Shown here: in pieces, positions 28,725 through 38,117 of the stretch
How positions within the stretch are numbered: position 1 is the stretch's first letter
Layout of the letters: each line of letters begins with the position of its first letter
Assembly (NCBI RefSeq): GCF_011300455.1
Contig: NZ_CP049869.1
Location: 1,178,001 to 1,242,000, forward strand
Reading direction: 5' to 3'
From: Sphingomonas piscis
GTDB taxonomy: Bacteria > Pseudomonadota > Alphaproteobacteria > Sphingomonadales > Sphingomonadaceae
DNA: 64,000 nucleotides
Notes under the pieces: generated by a model
Database searches by the model: none
What the model was told of the DNA's origin: nothing
What the model saw: the letters and a program-made list of their open reading frames with translations, nothing else
Program-made: the position numbers and the translations under genes

Positions 28725-29287
28725 GGCTCCAGTTCGACGTCCCAGTAGAGATAGTCCCGCCAGCTATCGTGGAGATAGTTGGGCGGGAAGCTCTTGCCGT
28801 GGTCCTGCAACTGCCAACTGGTCGGGCGGATGGGCTCGCGCTCAATATGCATGTGCGCTTGGGCAGGTGTGCGGCCGCCCTTGCGGAGATTACAGGGGGC
28901 ACAAGCGGTGGCGACATTCTCCCACGTCGTGCGGCCGCCCTGTGCGCGGGGAATGACGTGATCGAAGGTCAGCTCCCGGTGCGATCCGCAATAAACGCAA
29001 CGGAAGCGGTCGCGGAGGAAGAGGTTAAATCGGGTAAAGGCCGGATACTCGTTCGGCTTCACGAACTGGCGGAGCGCGATTACGGACGGCAGCTTCAGCG
29101 CTCGGCTGGGGCTGTGCACTTCTCGGTCGTAGAGCGAGACCACGTCGACCCGCTCAAGGAACATGGCCTTGATCGCGGTCTGCCAGGGCCAAAGGCTCAA
29201 AGGATAATAGGACAGCGGCGTATAATCCGCATTAAGCACCAAGGCGGGGCAGCTGTCAGGATGGCGGATGAGGTCAGGATGATACAC
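28721..29287 (-). CDS. HNH endonuclease-domain protein
   Basis: A 188-residue protein of a group widespread in alphaproteobacteria, opening with CPALVLNADYTPLSYYPLSLWPWQ and carrying an HNH nuclease module: CVYC at residues 97-100, FDHVIP with His110, Asn124 and CAPC at 129-132. The zinc-ribbon cysteines and HNH residues are intact, so nuclease activity is plausible, but no restriction partner is nearby and the cellular role is unknown. GTG 29287 is preferred because it precedes the conserved start; the open frame extends to 29425. Confidence 0.82.
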   Translation of the reverse strand: MYHPDLIRHPDSCPALVLNADYTPLSYYPLSLWPWQTAIKAMFLERVDVVSLYDREVHSPSRALKLPSVIALRQFVKPNEYPAFTRFNLFLRDRFRCVYCGSHRELTFDHVIPRAQGGRTTWENVATACAPCNLRKGGRTPAQAHMHIEREPIRPTSWQLQDHGKSFPPNYLHDSWRDYLYWDVELEP

Positions 29288-29488
29288 GAGCGCGCAGAAG
29301 CCTTTCGTTCGGTTGGTCCGAACTGCAGCTCCCCGGCCCCGTCGCACGCCCCGGATGGGCAGAGAGGAGAGGGCACCCGGCCCGTCTTCCCTTGTGACCC
29401 GCTGGATGCCAACCCAGCGTGACAAGCATATGAATCGGAGATTGCAGATTCCCCGTCAAGACTCCTTCGCGGAAACTTTCGCGCGGCG

Positions 29489-30337
29489 ATGACCACCAGC
29501 CGCTTTGCGCCTTCACCAACGGGCCGGCTGCACCTCGGGCATGCCTATAGCGCAGCACTCGGGCACCAGCGCGCCCGGGCGAGCGGCGGACGATTCCTCC
29601 TGCGCGTGGAGGATCTCGATCAAAGCCGCAGCCGGCCTGAGTTTGTCGACGGCATCGAAGAAGATTTGCGTTGGCTTGGCCTGCGATGGGACCAGCCGCC
29701 GATCGTCCAATCGGAGCGCATAGAGGCTTATCGTGAAGCGCTAAGCCGTTTGAGGGCCGAAGATCTGATCTACCCGTGCTTTTGCACGCGCGCGGACATC
29801 GTTCAGGTGGCGGCAGCGCCGCACGGCGACCCCGGCCTGTTCTATCCTGGCACCTGCAGGGGTCTCCCCGACGACCCAGAGCGGCGCGCAACGACTCCGC
29901 ACAGCTGGCGCCTGGACTCGGCGAAGGCGGTTGCCCGCTGCGGCCTGCCGGGTTGGCAGGAAGAGGATGGCACCGCGTTCGAAGCGACATCGGCCGACAT
30001 CGGTGATGCCATCCTTGCGCGCAAGGATGCGCCGGCAGCTTACCACCTTGCCTGCGTCGTCGATGATGCCGCCACCGGCGTGACGTTGGTCGTGCGCGGC
30101 ACCGACCTGAGGCCATCAACACCGATCCAGCGGCTGCTTCAAATCCTGCTGGACCTGCCGGAGCCCACCTATCTGCACCACCCGCTGGTGCTGCACGAAA
30201 ACGGAAGGCGGCTGGCGAAGCGCGATCTCGCACCCACGTTGGCGGCGATGCGCGACACAGGTGTAGATGGCGCCCACCTTGCGAAAATGCTTGCTACCGG
30301 CGTCGTGCCGGGTGGTTTTCGCCTCGGCACGCCCTAA
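29489..30337 (+). CDS. gluQ: Glutamyl-Q tRNA(Asp) synthetase
   Basis: A truncated GluRS paralogue that attaches glutamate to queuosine in tRNA-Asp. It opens with TTSRFAPSPTGRLHLGHAY, with the class I HLGH at residues 15-18, followed by RVEDLDQSR and YPCFCTR with zinc-type cysteines. KRDL stands in for the KMSKS loop near LAKRDLAPTL. At 282 residues it lacks the anticodon-binding domain, as expected for the family. About 200 bases without a gene precede it. The HIG1 gene follows nine bases after its stop. Confidence 0.93.
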   Translation: MTTSRFAPSPTGRLHLGHAYSAALGHQRARASGGRFLLRVEDLDQSRSRPEFVDGIEEDLRWLGLRWDQPPIVQSERIEAYREALSRLRAEDLIYPCFCTRADIVQVAAAPHGDPGLFYPGTCRGLPDDPERRATTPHSWRLDSAKAVARCGLPGWQEEDGTAFEATSADIGDAILARKDAPAAYHLACVVDDAATGVTLVVRGTDLRPSTPIQRLLQILLDLPEPTYLHHPLVLHENGRRLAKRDLAPTLAAMRDTGVDGAHLAKMLATGVVPGGFRLGTP

Positions 30338-30346
30338 ATAAGAGAC

Positions 30347-30547
30347 ATGAACGTCCTTCTCATCATCCTGCTCGTCGGCCTCATGGGTGCGACGCTCTAC
30401 GTGCTTGTTCGCGGTGTTGTCGCGATGGCGTCCGGCAAGGACGTGACCGGACAGGCGCAGCAGAACTGGATGCGCAAGCGCGTCCTGTACCAGGGCGTCG
30501 CCATCATGGTGGTCGCGCTGATCCTGCTGCTCGCGTCCGGCAAATAG
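30347..30547 (+). CDS. HIG1-domain twin-transmembrane protein
   Basis: A 66-residue protein with two membrane helices (about residues 3-25 and 46-63) joined by a polar loop. The QQNWMRKRVLYQG segment matches the Q-x-R-x-x-x-Q-type signature of HIG1 proteins, a family whose mitochondrial members (Rcf1) associate with cytochrome c oxidase. Small HIG1/twin-TM proteins sit upstream of cobalamin adenosyltransferase genes in many alphaproteobacteria, as here. Its TAG is followed at once by the GTG of that gene. Confidence 0.8.
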   Translation: MNVLLIILLVGLMGATLYVLVRGVVAMASGKDVTGQAQQNWMRKRVLYQGVAIMVVALILLLASGK

Positions 30548-31108
30548 GTGGTCAAGCTCAACGCGATCTACACCCGCACCGGCGACGGCGGGAGCGCAGG
30601 TCTCGTTGATGGATCGCGGGTCAGCAAGGCGAGCTTGCGCATGGCCGCGATCGGCGAGGTCGACGAGGCCAATGCGGCCATCGGCTTGGCACTGTCGCAT
30701 GCCGACGATGAAGCGCTTGGCCAGCAACTGACGCGGATCCAGAATGAACTGTTCGACCTCGGCGCCGACGTCGCGACGCCGGGCGATGTTCAGGGCGCGC
30801 TCCGGATCGTGCCCGAGCAGGTCGCACGTCTGGAGATCGACCTCGATGCGCTCAATGCTGACCTGGAGCCGCTCACCAGCTTCATTCTCCCCAGCGGCTC
30901 GGCGGCGGTGTCGTCGCTTCACATGGCGCGGACGGTGGTTCGGCGGGCCGAGCGCGCCTGCGTGGCCTTGAACGAGGCGGAAGTGCTGAACCCGCACCTA
31001 TTATCCTACCTCAATCGTTTGTCCGACTTCCTGTTCGTCGCCGCCCGCGCGACGGCAAACCGCACCGGCGGCGATGTGCTATGGCAGCCGGGAGCAACGC
31101 GGACCTAG
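30548..31108 (+). CDS. PduO-type ATP:cob(I)alamin adenosyltransferase
   Basis: Converts cob(I)alamin to adenosylcobalamin, the cofactor of methylmalonyl-CoA mutase encoded at 20797-22931. The 186-residue protein starts with IYTRTGDGGSAGLVDGSR, the PduO/MMAB nucleotide-binding opening, and ends with the conserved RLSDFLFVAARA region. GTG 30548 immediately follows the stop of the HIG1 gene. The adenosyltransferase and the mutase are 8 kb apart on opposite strands, so any coordination must be in trans. Confidence 0.92.
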   Translation: MVKLNAIYTRTGDGGSAGLVDGSRVSKASLRMAAIGEVDEANAAIGLALSHADDEALGQQLTRIQNELFDLGADVATPGDVQGALRIVPEQVARLEIDLDALNADLEPLTSFILPSGSAAVSSLHMARTVVRRAERACVALNEAEVLNPHLLSYLNRLSDFLFVAARATANRTGGDVLWQPGATRT

Positions 31109-31168
31109 CCCTTAGGTCCTGTCGGCACTGGTGGGGCGCGCGGTTGTTTAACAAGGGTTAGCAACTAT

Positions 31169-31807
31169 GTGGACGCCAAGCGCATGACCCTTAAAGCCGT
31201 CGCCATCAACTGCACCCTGAAGCGAAGCTCGGGCAAGCCGTCGTCCACCGACGCGATGATCCGCCTTATCGGTACCGAGCTTGGCAAGCATGACGTCGAG
31301 CTTACGGAAACGATCCGCATTGCCGATCACAACATCCTGCCCGGCGTGAGTTCGGACGAGGGCCATGGCGACGAGTGGCCGGACGTCCGCTCACGCATTC
31401 TGGCCGCGGACATTCTGATATTCGGAACGCCGATATGGCTTGGGCAAATGTCGAGCCTCGCCAAGATGGTGACCGAGCGAATGGACGCCTTCTTGAGCGA
31501 GACGGACGACCAGGGTCGTATGCCTAGCTTCGGCAAGGTCGCGGTGGCGACGATCGTCGGCAATGAGGATGGCGCCCATCATGTCACCGCAACCCTGTTC
31601 CAGGCGCTGAACGATGTAGGATGGACCATTCCTGCGGCGGCAGCCTGCTACTGGGTCGGCGAAGCAATGGGCAAGACCGACTTCCAGGACTTGCCGCAGG
31701 TGCCGGACAATGTGCAGGAAACGGCGGCGATGCTGGCGTCCAACGCTGCACATCTCGCCAAGCTGCTGCAAGTGCACGCCTATCCGGGGGTTGAACAGGC
31801 GCAGTGA
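31169..31807 (+). CDS. Flavodoxin-fold NAD(P)H-dependent reductase
   Basis: A 212-residue flavoprotein of the NADPH-dependent FMN reductase superfamily. An AINCTLKRSSGKPSST segment near the N-terminus fits the phosphate-binding loop, ILIFGTPIWLGQMSSLAKM is the family's central motif, and GNEDGAHHV follows. The substrate is unknown. Either GTG 31169 or ATG 31184 could start it. Its stop overlaps the egtB GTG by four bases, so it is translationally coupled to the ergothioneine genes, the only hint about its role. Confidence 0.8.
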   Translation: MDAKRMTLKAVAINCTLKRSSGKPSSTDAMIRLIGTELGKHDVELTETIRIADHNILPGVSSDEGHGDEWPDVRSRILAADILIFGTPIWLGQMSSLAKMVTERMDAFLSETDDQGRMPSFGKVAVATIVGNEDGAHHVTATLFQALNDVGWTIPAAAACYWVGEAMGKTDFQDLPQVPDNVQETAAMLASNAAHLAKLLQVHAYPGVEQAQ

Positions 31808-33045
31808 ACCTGCCGATGAATCAGCAGAGCGCGACGATACCGACCGTTTTGGAGCGGCTGCGAAGCACGCGCGCGCTGACCCTGGCGCTGGCCGAGCCGC
31901 TGTCGGATGCCGACGCAACGATCCAGCCGTTCGACGATGCATCGCCGGCCAAGTGGCACTTGGCGCACACGACCTGGTTCTTCGAGACGTTCGTTCTGCG
32001 CGACCACCAACGGGGCTACCGGCCGTTCGACGAACGCTTCGCCTACCTGTTCAATTCTTATTACGAGACGGAGGGAGAGCGGCACCCACGCCCACGGCGC
32101 GGAATGCTGAGCCGGCCGACACTTGACGAGGTGCGATCCTGGAGGACGCATGTCGACGCCGCGCTGGAGCAGATCCTGCCGACGCTCGGGCGCAGCGCGA
32201 TCGAACTGGTGGAGCTTGGCATCCACCATGAACAGCAGCATCAGGAGCTGTTCCTGACCGACATTCTCGCCACGTTTGCAGCCAACCCGGTGGAGCCCGC
32301 CTACGGATCGCTGGCGCCGAACAATGGCAGTGACGTTGCGGCAATGACCTTTCGTGAGGGACGCAGCGGTATCGTTCAGGCGGGCGCACGCGCGCTGGGC
32401 TTTGCCTTCGACGCCGAGCGCCCTCGCCACGACGTTCTGCTTCACCCACATGCCATTGCCGATCGCCTCGTCACCAATGGCGAGTGGCGCGATTTTATGG
32501 AGAATGGCGGCTACCGCGATCCGGCCTTGTGGCTGTCCGAAGGCTGGGCATGGGTGTGTCGCGAAAGGGTCACGGCGCCCCTCTACTGGCGCGAGGATGG
32601 GACCAGCTTCACGCTTGGCGGACGCCGCGACATCGATTGGGCGGCCCCAGTGTCCCACGTCAGCTATTTCGAAGCCGACGCTTTTGCCCGCTGGGCCGGA
32701 GCGCGGCTTCCGACTGAATTCGAGTGGGAAGCCTTCGCGGCCGACAAGGATGCAAGCGCAGGCAACCAGCTCGATGAAGCCGGGGCAGTCGCCCCGCGCG
32801 CAGGAGAGCGCCTGTTCGGTGACGTCTGGAATTGGACGCAGAGCGCCTTTGCGCCCTATCCGGGCTTCAAGACCGCCAATGGCGCAGTTGGCGAATATAA
32901 CGGCAAGTTCATGTGCGGGCAGTTCGTTCTGAAGGGCGCCAGCTGCGCCACGCCGCGCGGCCACTCGCGCGCAAGCTACCGCAATTTCTTCCCGCCGCAC
33001 TCTCGGTGGCAGTTCACGGGAGTGCGCCTTGCTCGCGATTGTTGA
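31804..33045 (+). CDS. egtB: Ergothioneine sulfoxide synthase EgtB
   Basis: Iron-dependent enzyme that joins hercynine to a cysteine-type thiol with oxygen, forming the C-S bond of ergothioneine. The 413-residue protein has an N-terminal DinB-like domain with WHLAHTTWF at residues 51-59 and HHEQQHQE at 141-148, supplying the histidine iron ligands, and a C-terminal FGE-sulfatase/C-lectin domain with EWEAFA, GDVWNWTQS and RGHSRASYRNFFPP. The thiol donor, cysteine or gamma-glutamylcysteine, cannot be told by eye. EgtA and EgtC are absent here. It overlaps egtD by 17 bases. Confidence 0.93.
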   Translation: MNLPMNQQSATIPTVLERLRSTRALTLALAEPLSDADATIQPFDDASPAKWHLAHTTWFFETFVLRDHQRGYRPFDERFAYLFNSYYETEGERHPRPRRGMLSRPTLDEVRSWRTHVDAALEQILPTLGRSAIELVELGIHHEQQHQELFLTDILATFAANPVEPAYGSLAPNNGSDVAAMTFREGRSGIVQAGARALGFAFDAERPRHDVLLHPHAIADRLVTNGEWRDFMENGGYRDPALWLSEGWAWVCRERVTAPLYWREDGTSFTLGGRRDIDWAAPVSHVSYFEADAFARWAGARLPTEFEWEAFAADKDASAGNQLDEAGAVAPRAGERLFGDVWNWTQSAFAPYPGFKTANGAVGEYNGKFMCGQFVLKGASCATPRGHSRASYRNFFPPHSRWQFTGVRLARDC

Positions 33046-33988
33046 TCCTCAACTGGAAGCCTTCCGCAACGACGTGCTTGCCGGCTTGTCGGCGCCGATC
33101 CCCGCGGTGCCCGCCCGCTGGTTCTACGATCAGCGCGGGTCGGAGCTGTTCGACGACATCACGCGGCTGCCAAGCTACTATCCTACCCAGGTCGAAACCA
33201 GGTTGCTGCAGGATGTCATGCCGGAGATTGCCGCGTGCATTCCGGAAGGGGCGGCAGTTGTCGAGTTCGGCGCCGGATCACAGACGAAAACCCCTATTCT
33301 GCTCGAGGCGGTTGCCCCCGCGGCTTACGTGCCGATCGACATCTCGGGCGATTATCTGGAGCAGTCAGCGGCCGAGCTTCGGGACCAGTTCGAGGGGCTG
33401 AAGGTGTTACCGGTGACCGCCGACTTCACCCGCCCATTCCACCTTCCGGAAGGCGTCGAGCCGCTGCCGAAACTGGGCTTCTTCCCGGGTTCCACCATCG
33501 GCAACTTCGTTCCGCGCTCCGCCACCGACCTGCTGCGCCACTTCCGCGACCTGCTCGGCACGGGCGCGCTGCTGCTGATCGGAATGGACCGGGTGAAGTC
33601 CGTGAAAAGGCTGATTGATGCCTACGACGATCCTGAAGGCGTCACCGCGCAGTTCAATCTGAACCTGCTTCACCGCATCAATCGCGAGCTCGATGGCGAC
33701 ATTCCCGTGGACGCCTTTCGCCATGAGGCGCGCTGGAACGACATATTGTCACGCATCGAGATGCACCTGGTTGCCACCCGTGACGTGCGCTTCACCGTCT
33801 CCGGCCAGCCATTCGACTTTGCTGCCGGATCGTCGATTCACAGTGAGAACAGCCACAAATATGGCGAGCGCGGCGCACGCCTGCTGCTGCTCGCCGGCGG
33901 CTGGACGCCGCTGCGGGAGTGGTCGGACGAAGCCGGCGATTTCTGGATCATCCTTGCCGAGGCGCAGCCGCTTCGCTTTGCGCCCTAA
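33029..33988 (+). CDS. egtD: L-histidine N-alpha-methyltransferase EgtD
   Basis: Trimethylates histidine to hercynine, the substrate of EgtB. The 319-residue protein has the SAM-binding VEFGAGSQTKTPILLEA, PIDISGDYLEQSA and FFPGSTIGNF segments and the histidine-site SSIHSENSHKYG near the C-terminus. The probable start is TTG 33029, seven bases after GGAG, overlapping the egtB end; no better ATG precedes the conserved RWFYDQRGSELFDDI. EgtB and EgtD together can produce hercynyl sulfoxide; the final C-S lyase is not in the window. Confidence 0.94.
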   Translation: MLAIVDPQLEAFRNDVLAGLSAPIPAVPARWFYDQRGSELFDDITRLPSYYPTQVETRLLQDVMPEIAACIPEGAAVVEFGAGSQTKTPILLEAVAPAAYVPIDISGDYLEQSAAELRDQFEGLKVLPVTADFTRPFHLPEGVEPLPKLGFFPGSTIGNFVPRSATDLLRHFRDLLGTGALLLIGMDRVKSVKRLIDAYDDPEGVTAQFNLNLLHRINRELDGDIPVDAFRHEARWNDILSRIEMHLVATRDVRFTVSGQPFDFAAGSSIHSENSHKYGERGARLLLLAGGWTPLREWSDEAGDFWIILAEAQPLRFAP

Positions 33989-34031
33989 GGGGCAAGTTGC
34001 GGCTATCTTCAACGGCGGCTAATTGCGATCC

Positions 34032-34334
34032 ATGCTCCATGCCATTTTCTCTGTCGGCCACCTGCTGCTGAACGTCCTTTGGTGGGTGGTGATCATCCAG
34101 GTGGTCCTAAGCTGGCTGTTCGCCTTCAACGTGCTGAACACCAGTTCCAACGGCATTCGCCAATTTGCCCTGGCCATGGAGCGGCTGACAGATCCGATCT
34201 ATCGGCCAATCCGCCGCATCCTGCCCGACTTCGGAGGAATAGACTTCTCGCCGCTGGTTCTGCTGATCCTTCTGCAAATCGGCCACATCCTGTTGAACGG
34301 CGTGGAAGCCAGCCTGCTCACCGGGCAGCCATGA
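34032..34334 (+). CDS. YggT-family membrane protein
   Basis: A 100-residue protein with two membrane segments, the first in the [15 protein letters not shown] stretch and the second in [16 protein letters not shown], with the [24 protein letters not shown] linker typical of YggT. YggT proteins have been linked to cation homeostasis and division in other bacteria, but their mechanism is unsettled. ATG 34032 is chosen; a TTG at 34023 in the same frame is nearer the GGCGG purine tract and is possible. The stop overlaps the folD ATG (ATGA). Confidence 0.82.
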   Translation: MLHAIFSVGHLLLNVLWWVVIIQVVLSWLFAFNVLNTSSNGIRQFALAMERLTDPIYRPIRRILPDFGGIDFSPLVLLILLQIGHILLNGVEASLLTGQP

Positions 34335-35218
34335 CCGCGCGCCTCATTGACGGAAAGGCCGCCGCGCTTTCACTCCGGGAACAGGTGCGGGTCGCAGCAG
34401 GCACCTTCGCACAGGCTGCCGGACGCCGCCCAGGGCTTGCCACGGTCCTCGTCGGTGAGGATCCGGCCAGCGCCGTCTATGTCCGGTCCAAGATCAAGGC
34501 CACCGGTGAAGCTGGTCTCGAGAGCTTTCATCACAAGCTGGACGACGCCACCAGCGAGGAAGATCTGCTCAGCCTGGTTGCGGACCTCAACGCGGACGAG
34601 CGCGTCGACGGCATCCTCGTCCAGCTACCGCTTCCGACCCAGATCGATGCCGCCAAGGTTATCGACGCCATCAGCCCGGACAAGGATGTCGATGGCTTTC
34701 ACGCCCTCAATGCAGGCCGTCTGGCGACGGGCCTGGACGCACTGGTGCCCTGCACGCCGCTCGGCTGTCTGAAGCTGCTGAGGGCAGAACTGGGCGATCT
34801 GTCGGGAAAGAATGCGGTGGTGATCGGCCGTTCAAACATCGTCGGCAAGCCGATGGCCATGCTGTTGATTGGTGAAAGCGCAACGGTCACCGTCGCCCAT
34901 TCGCGAACGGCGGACCTGCCGGGCGTCGTGCGGCAGGCGGACATCGTCGTCGCGGCGGTCGGCCGGCCCGAAATGGTGAAGGCCGATTGGATCAAGCCGG
35001 GGGCCACCGTCATCGATGTCGGCATCAATCGCGTACTGACCGACGATGGGAAGGGCAGGCTGGTGGGCGACGTGGCCTTTTCAGAGGTCAGTCAGGTTGC
35101 GGGTGCAATCACACCCGTTCCGGGCGGGGTCGGACCCATGACCATCGCCTGCCTGCTTCGCAACACCCTGGTAGCTGCGCACCGCCGCGCCGGGCTGACG
35201 GTCCCACAAGAGCTGTGA
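34331..35218 (+). CDS. folD: Bifunctional methylenetetrahydrofolate dehydrogenase/cyclohydrolase
   Basis: Interconverts 5,10-methylene-, methenyl- and 10-formyl-tetrahydrofolate with NADP. The 295-residue protein has the active-site [13 protein letters not shown] with its catalytic-type lysine, GILVQLPLP, the [13 protein letters not shown] segment, the nucleotide-binding [14 protein letters not shown] and the [10 protein letters not shown] signature near the C-terminus. ATG 34331 overlaps the YggT stop. The gene may also process formate-derived one-carbon units, but no direct coupling to the formaldehyde genes is visible. Confidence 0.95.
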   Translation: MTARLIDGKAAALSLREQVRVAAGTFAQAAGRRPGLATVLVGEDPASAVYVRSKIKATGEAGLESFHHKLDDATSEEDLLSLVADLNADERVDGILVQLPLPTQIDAAKVIDAISPDKDVDGFHALNAGRLATGLDALVPCTPLGCLKLLRAELGDLSGKNAVVIGRSNIVGKPMAMLLIGESATVTVAHSRTADLPGVVRQADIVVAAVGRPEMVKADWIKPGATVIDVGINRVLTDDGKGRLVGDVAFSEVSQVAGAITPVPGGVGPMTIACLLRNTLVAAHRRAGLTVPQEL

Positions 35219-35225
35219 CCTGCCG

Positions 35226-35855
35226 ATGATCGAGCTGTTCGGGTCGGCGCTGGTCACTTTTCTGGTGATCATCGATCCACCGGGTTGCGCTCCGATCTTT
35301 GCCAGCCTGACGCGGGGTGCCCCTGCAGCTTACCGCCGGTCGATGGCAATCCGCTCGTCGGCCATCGCCTGGGCCATCCTGTTGTTCTTCGCTCTGCTCG
35401 GCCGCCCGATGCTTCATGCGCTCGGGATCAGTCTCGCGAGCTTTCGGATCGCGGGTGGGATCATGCTGTTCATGATCGCGCTCGACATGGTGTTCGAACG
35501 GCGCACCCAGCGGCGGGAAGAACGGGCACAGTCGATCGAAGGTGATGCCGAGCACCACGATATCTCCGTCTTTCCGATGGCCATGCCGATGATCGCCGGC
35601 CCTGGGTCGATCGCGAGCGCCATGCTGTGGGTATCGCGGGCGGACGGCGCGGCCGCCACCCTGACGGTGCTGGCGGCAATCACCACCGTCATGCTGATCA
35701 CCATGGCCGCGCTCCTCGCCGCGCCCGCCATCCTTCGGCTGATGGGCGAGCGGATCGAGGCGGTAATCACGCGCATTCTCGGTGTGATCCTGACTGCGCT
35801 GGCGGCGCAGTTCGTGATCGACGGCCTGAAGCAGAGCTTTCCGCAGCTCGCCTAG
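35226..35855 (+). CDS. MarC-family integral membrane protein
   Basis: A 209-residue protein with six hydrophobic segments. DPPGCAPIFASLT near the N-terminus and AMPMIAGPGSIASAML in the middle are the two signature segments of the MarC/NAAT family. Despite its name the E. coli protein is not required for multiple antibiotic resistance, and transport of amino acids is suggested only for some relatives. The TAG stop is shared base for base with the stop of the convergent gene through a CTAG at 35852-35855. Confidence 0.88.
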   Translation: MIELFGSALVTFLVIIDPPGCAPIFASLTRGAPAAYRRSMAIRSSAIAWAILLFFALLGRPMLHALGISLASFRIAGGIMLFMIALDMVFERRTQRREERAQSIEGDAEHHDISVFPMAMPMIAGPGSIASAMLWVSRADGAAATLTVLAAITTVMLITMAALLAAPAILRLMGERIEAVITRILGVILTALAAQFVIDGLKQSFPQLA

Positions 35856-37647
35856 CGCACCACCCTCCACATTCTGAACGGTGAGCCCTTCGGCAGCGGG
35901 ATGGGTGTGAGCCACTCGGGGATCTGGTCGTTGGCGAGTTGACCGTAGAAGCCCTCCGGGGCCTCCGCCCGGAAGATCGTCGTGGTCGACGCATTGGGGC
36001 AGGTCAGCACATAATCGGCGCGATACTTGGCGATGATCGCGTGCGCCTCCGGCTCGGACCCGCGAAACGCCTTCATGATGTCGACGATCTGCTGCGCATT
36101 CCGGTGGTAAGGTCCGGCCACCGCACTGTGATGGGTTACCGTGATCAGACGCGGGCCTGTGTCCACGAAGGTGAACACCGTCCCGCGCGGCAGGCGGGCG
36201 ATCGGCCGGAAGCTGGTGATCGCGTTGCACATCCGGTTGGCGCGGTTGACCGCCTGCGCCCGCTTCGTTGGCGGCTTGTCCGGCACGGCATCGACAACCA
36301 GCGGAGCGACCGCGCCGGCGCTTGCCGCAACGAACAGCAGGACGACAAACGCTTTAAGCAGCGGGTTGGGTGAGCGCAGCTTGCTCGGGAGCAACCAGAT
36401 CAACGCGGAAACGCCGATCGTGCCCAGCATCTGCGCTGCCGGACCGGTACGAGTCTGCCAAAAGAGCAGCGCCGTCGCCGTAAGGCATGGCAGTGCGATT
36501 GCGATCACCTTCAGCAACGCCGTGCGATCGTGACGACGAAACCAGGCCAGCACGCCCCAACCCAGCAGGCCGCTGAGGGGATGGAAAGGCTTAGCGTCGC
36601 CGTGCGCCAGCCGTGCATGGTGATCGGGCGCGCCTCGCGCACATGGCTGAGCCACAGGTCGACCGCCTGAGGCGTGAAACCCTCCAGGCGGCTGAGGCAG
36701 CTTGGCCAGGCGAGCGCGTGGAAGACGGCGATGATGCCGCCAGCCAGCACCGCCAAGCCTAGCCGTTTTCGCCAGTCGGCGGGAGAGAGCCAGGATAGGA
36801 TGAACAGTGAAGCACCCCCGATCAGGGCGTCGGACAGCCAGACCGGCGACAAGGCGTCGCACACCGCCAGGCGGTTGTCGTACGAAGCGAACAGCAGGAA
36901 GCCGAAGGCCGTGCCGCCGGCAAGGGTGATGCCATAACTCGCAAGGCGCCGTCGCTCGCGATCATCCGCAACCCAGAACAAGGTCACCGCCGCGGCTGCG
37001 ATGCCGAGATAGATGAGCATTTCCAGACCGATGGAGAGCGAAAGGGCCGTTGCAAGCCCCACCACCATCCCGCCACGCGCGGGCTTCGCGTCGGCCAGGC
37101 CCGCCATCGCCAATGCCAAGAATGCGAGCTGCCAATTGTGATGATCGATGCGGAGCGGCACGAACATTCCAAGCGCCGATCCAGCGTAGATCAGTACGAC
37201 GGCCGGAAGGAGAAATGAGCGCGGATCGATGAGCCGGCGCGCCACGAGTGCCAAGCAGGTGAGCGTAAGCGCCAATGGCAGCAGCGGTGCAATCGCCGTC
37301 GCCGCCATCTCCGCCGACGCGCCGCCGACAAATGGTCGAAGGAGCAGAATCAGGCCGGCGATCGGTAGATCGACCAGCCGCGACCAGTGGATGTTAGCGC
37401 CCGCCGGAGGGTTCAGCCGGTGCTGCCGAAGATCGAACCAGTCCTGCCCACGGAGCAGGTCGCGCACCTGGGCCATACGCAGATTATCGTCGGTATCCGC
37501 GAGGGCGAAAGCGTGAACCGGCCCCCACCGCTGGTTCAACAGCCATGCGCAGAAGGCCAGCCAGGCAAGCAGGACCACCCACTTCCAATGACGGTCGAGC
37601 CATTCGCCGACCCGTTCAAGAACAAGCTGATCCTTGCCTTCCCCCAT
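35852..37647 (-). CDS. Multi-pass GT-C-like membrane protein A, frameshifted near 36578
   Basis: A large multi-pass protein (598 residues when repaired) paralogous to the one at 41434-43214. Shared motifs include DTDDNLRMAQVRDLL, WFDLRQHRLNPP, HWSRLVDLPIAG and RIDHHNWQ, then a C-terminal soluble part with YVLTCPN. An acidic cluster in the first extracytoplasmic loop followed by many helices is the usual plan of lipid-sugar-dependent GT-C enzymes, but I cannot name a family. At about residue 356 the frame is lost in ATCCCCTC (coding strand), within the GGGG run at 36577-36580. One extra C rejoins both halves. ATG 37647 is favoured over 37686. Confidence 0.75.
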
Positions 37648-37712
37648 TTTTGGCGCTCTAGCCACTCGCTCCCAAAGGGCAAGCACAACCCTCTGCCCGC
37701 TCCTGGAGTGCC

Positions 37713-38117
37713 ATGCTTTCCACCCTCGCCCCGGAACGCCAGATCATGCTTCGGCAGCTGATCCGCTTCGGCATCGTCGGCTTTTCGCTCGCGGCGCTTT
37801 ACTCCGTCATCTATTGGGTCCTGGCGACCTATGTCATGAGCCCGATGGCAGCGGTGCTGATCGCGTTCCTGATCGTGGTTTCGATCGGTTTTGTCTTGCA
37901 CAGCCGCTGGAGCTTCCAGGGGCACGGCCAGGCCGAGGACCGGCAGCTCAAGATCAAGTTCCTGGCCGTTCAGACCAGCGGCTTCGTCTTGAACGAGCTG
38001 TTCACCTGGGTGCTCACCGGCCCGCTTGAGGGGCCCACGTGGTGGCCGCTCGTGCCCTCGATTCTGGTGACTCCGGTTGCGACCTACTTCCTCAACCGTC
38101 AGTGGGTATTCCGCTAA
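37713..38117 (+). CDS. GtrA-family membrane protein 1
   Basis: A 134-residue protein with four membrane segments and the GtrA-like LIRFGIVGFSLAALYSVIYW start and TYFLNRQWVFR end. GtrA proteins are proposed to flip polyprenyl-phosphate-linked sugars across the inner membrane. It diverges from membrane protein A with 65 bases between starts, and it is coupled to the following methyltransferase by a TAATG overlap. A second GtrA gene lies at 43211, an unusual duplication within one locus. Confidence 0.88.
   Translation: MLSTLAPERQIMLRQLIRFGIVGFSLAALYSVIYWVLATYVMSPMAAVLIAFLIVVSIGFVLHSRWSFQGHGQAEDRQLKIKFLAVQTSGFVLNELFTWVLTGPLEGPTWWPLVPSILVTPVATYFLNRQWVFR

Noticed and set aside
28721-29287. Restriction or anti-phage system based on the HNH protein
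   Set aside because: It is a lone HNH protein common in alphaproteobacteria, with no methylase or helicase nearby.
31780-33000. A 406-residue minus-strand open frame opposite egtB
   Set aside because: egtB has intact iron-ligand motifs and couplings; the antisense frame has none and a low-quality composition.
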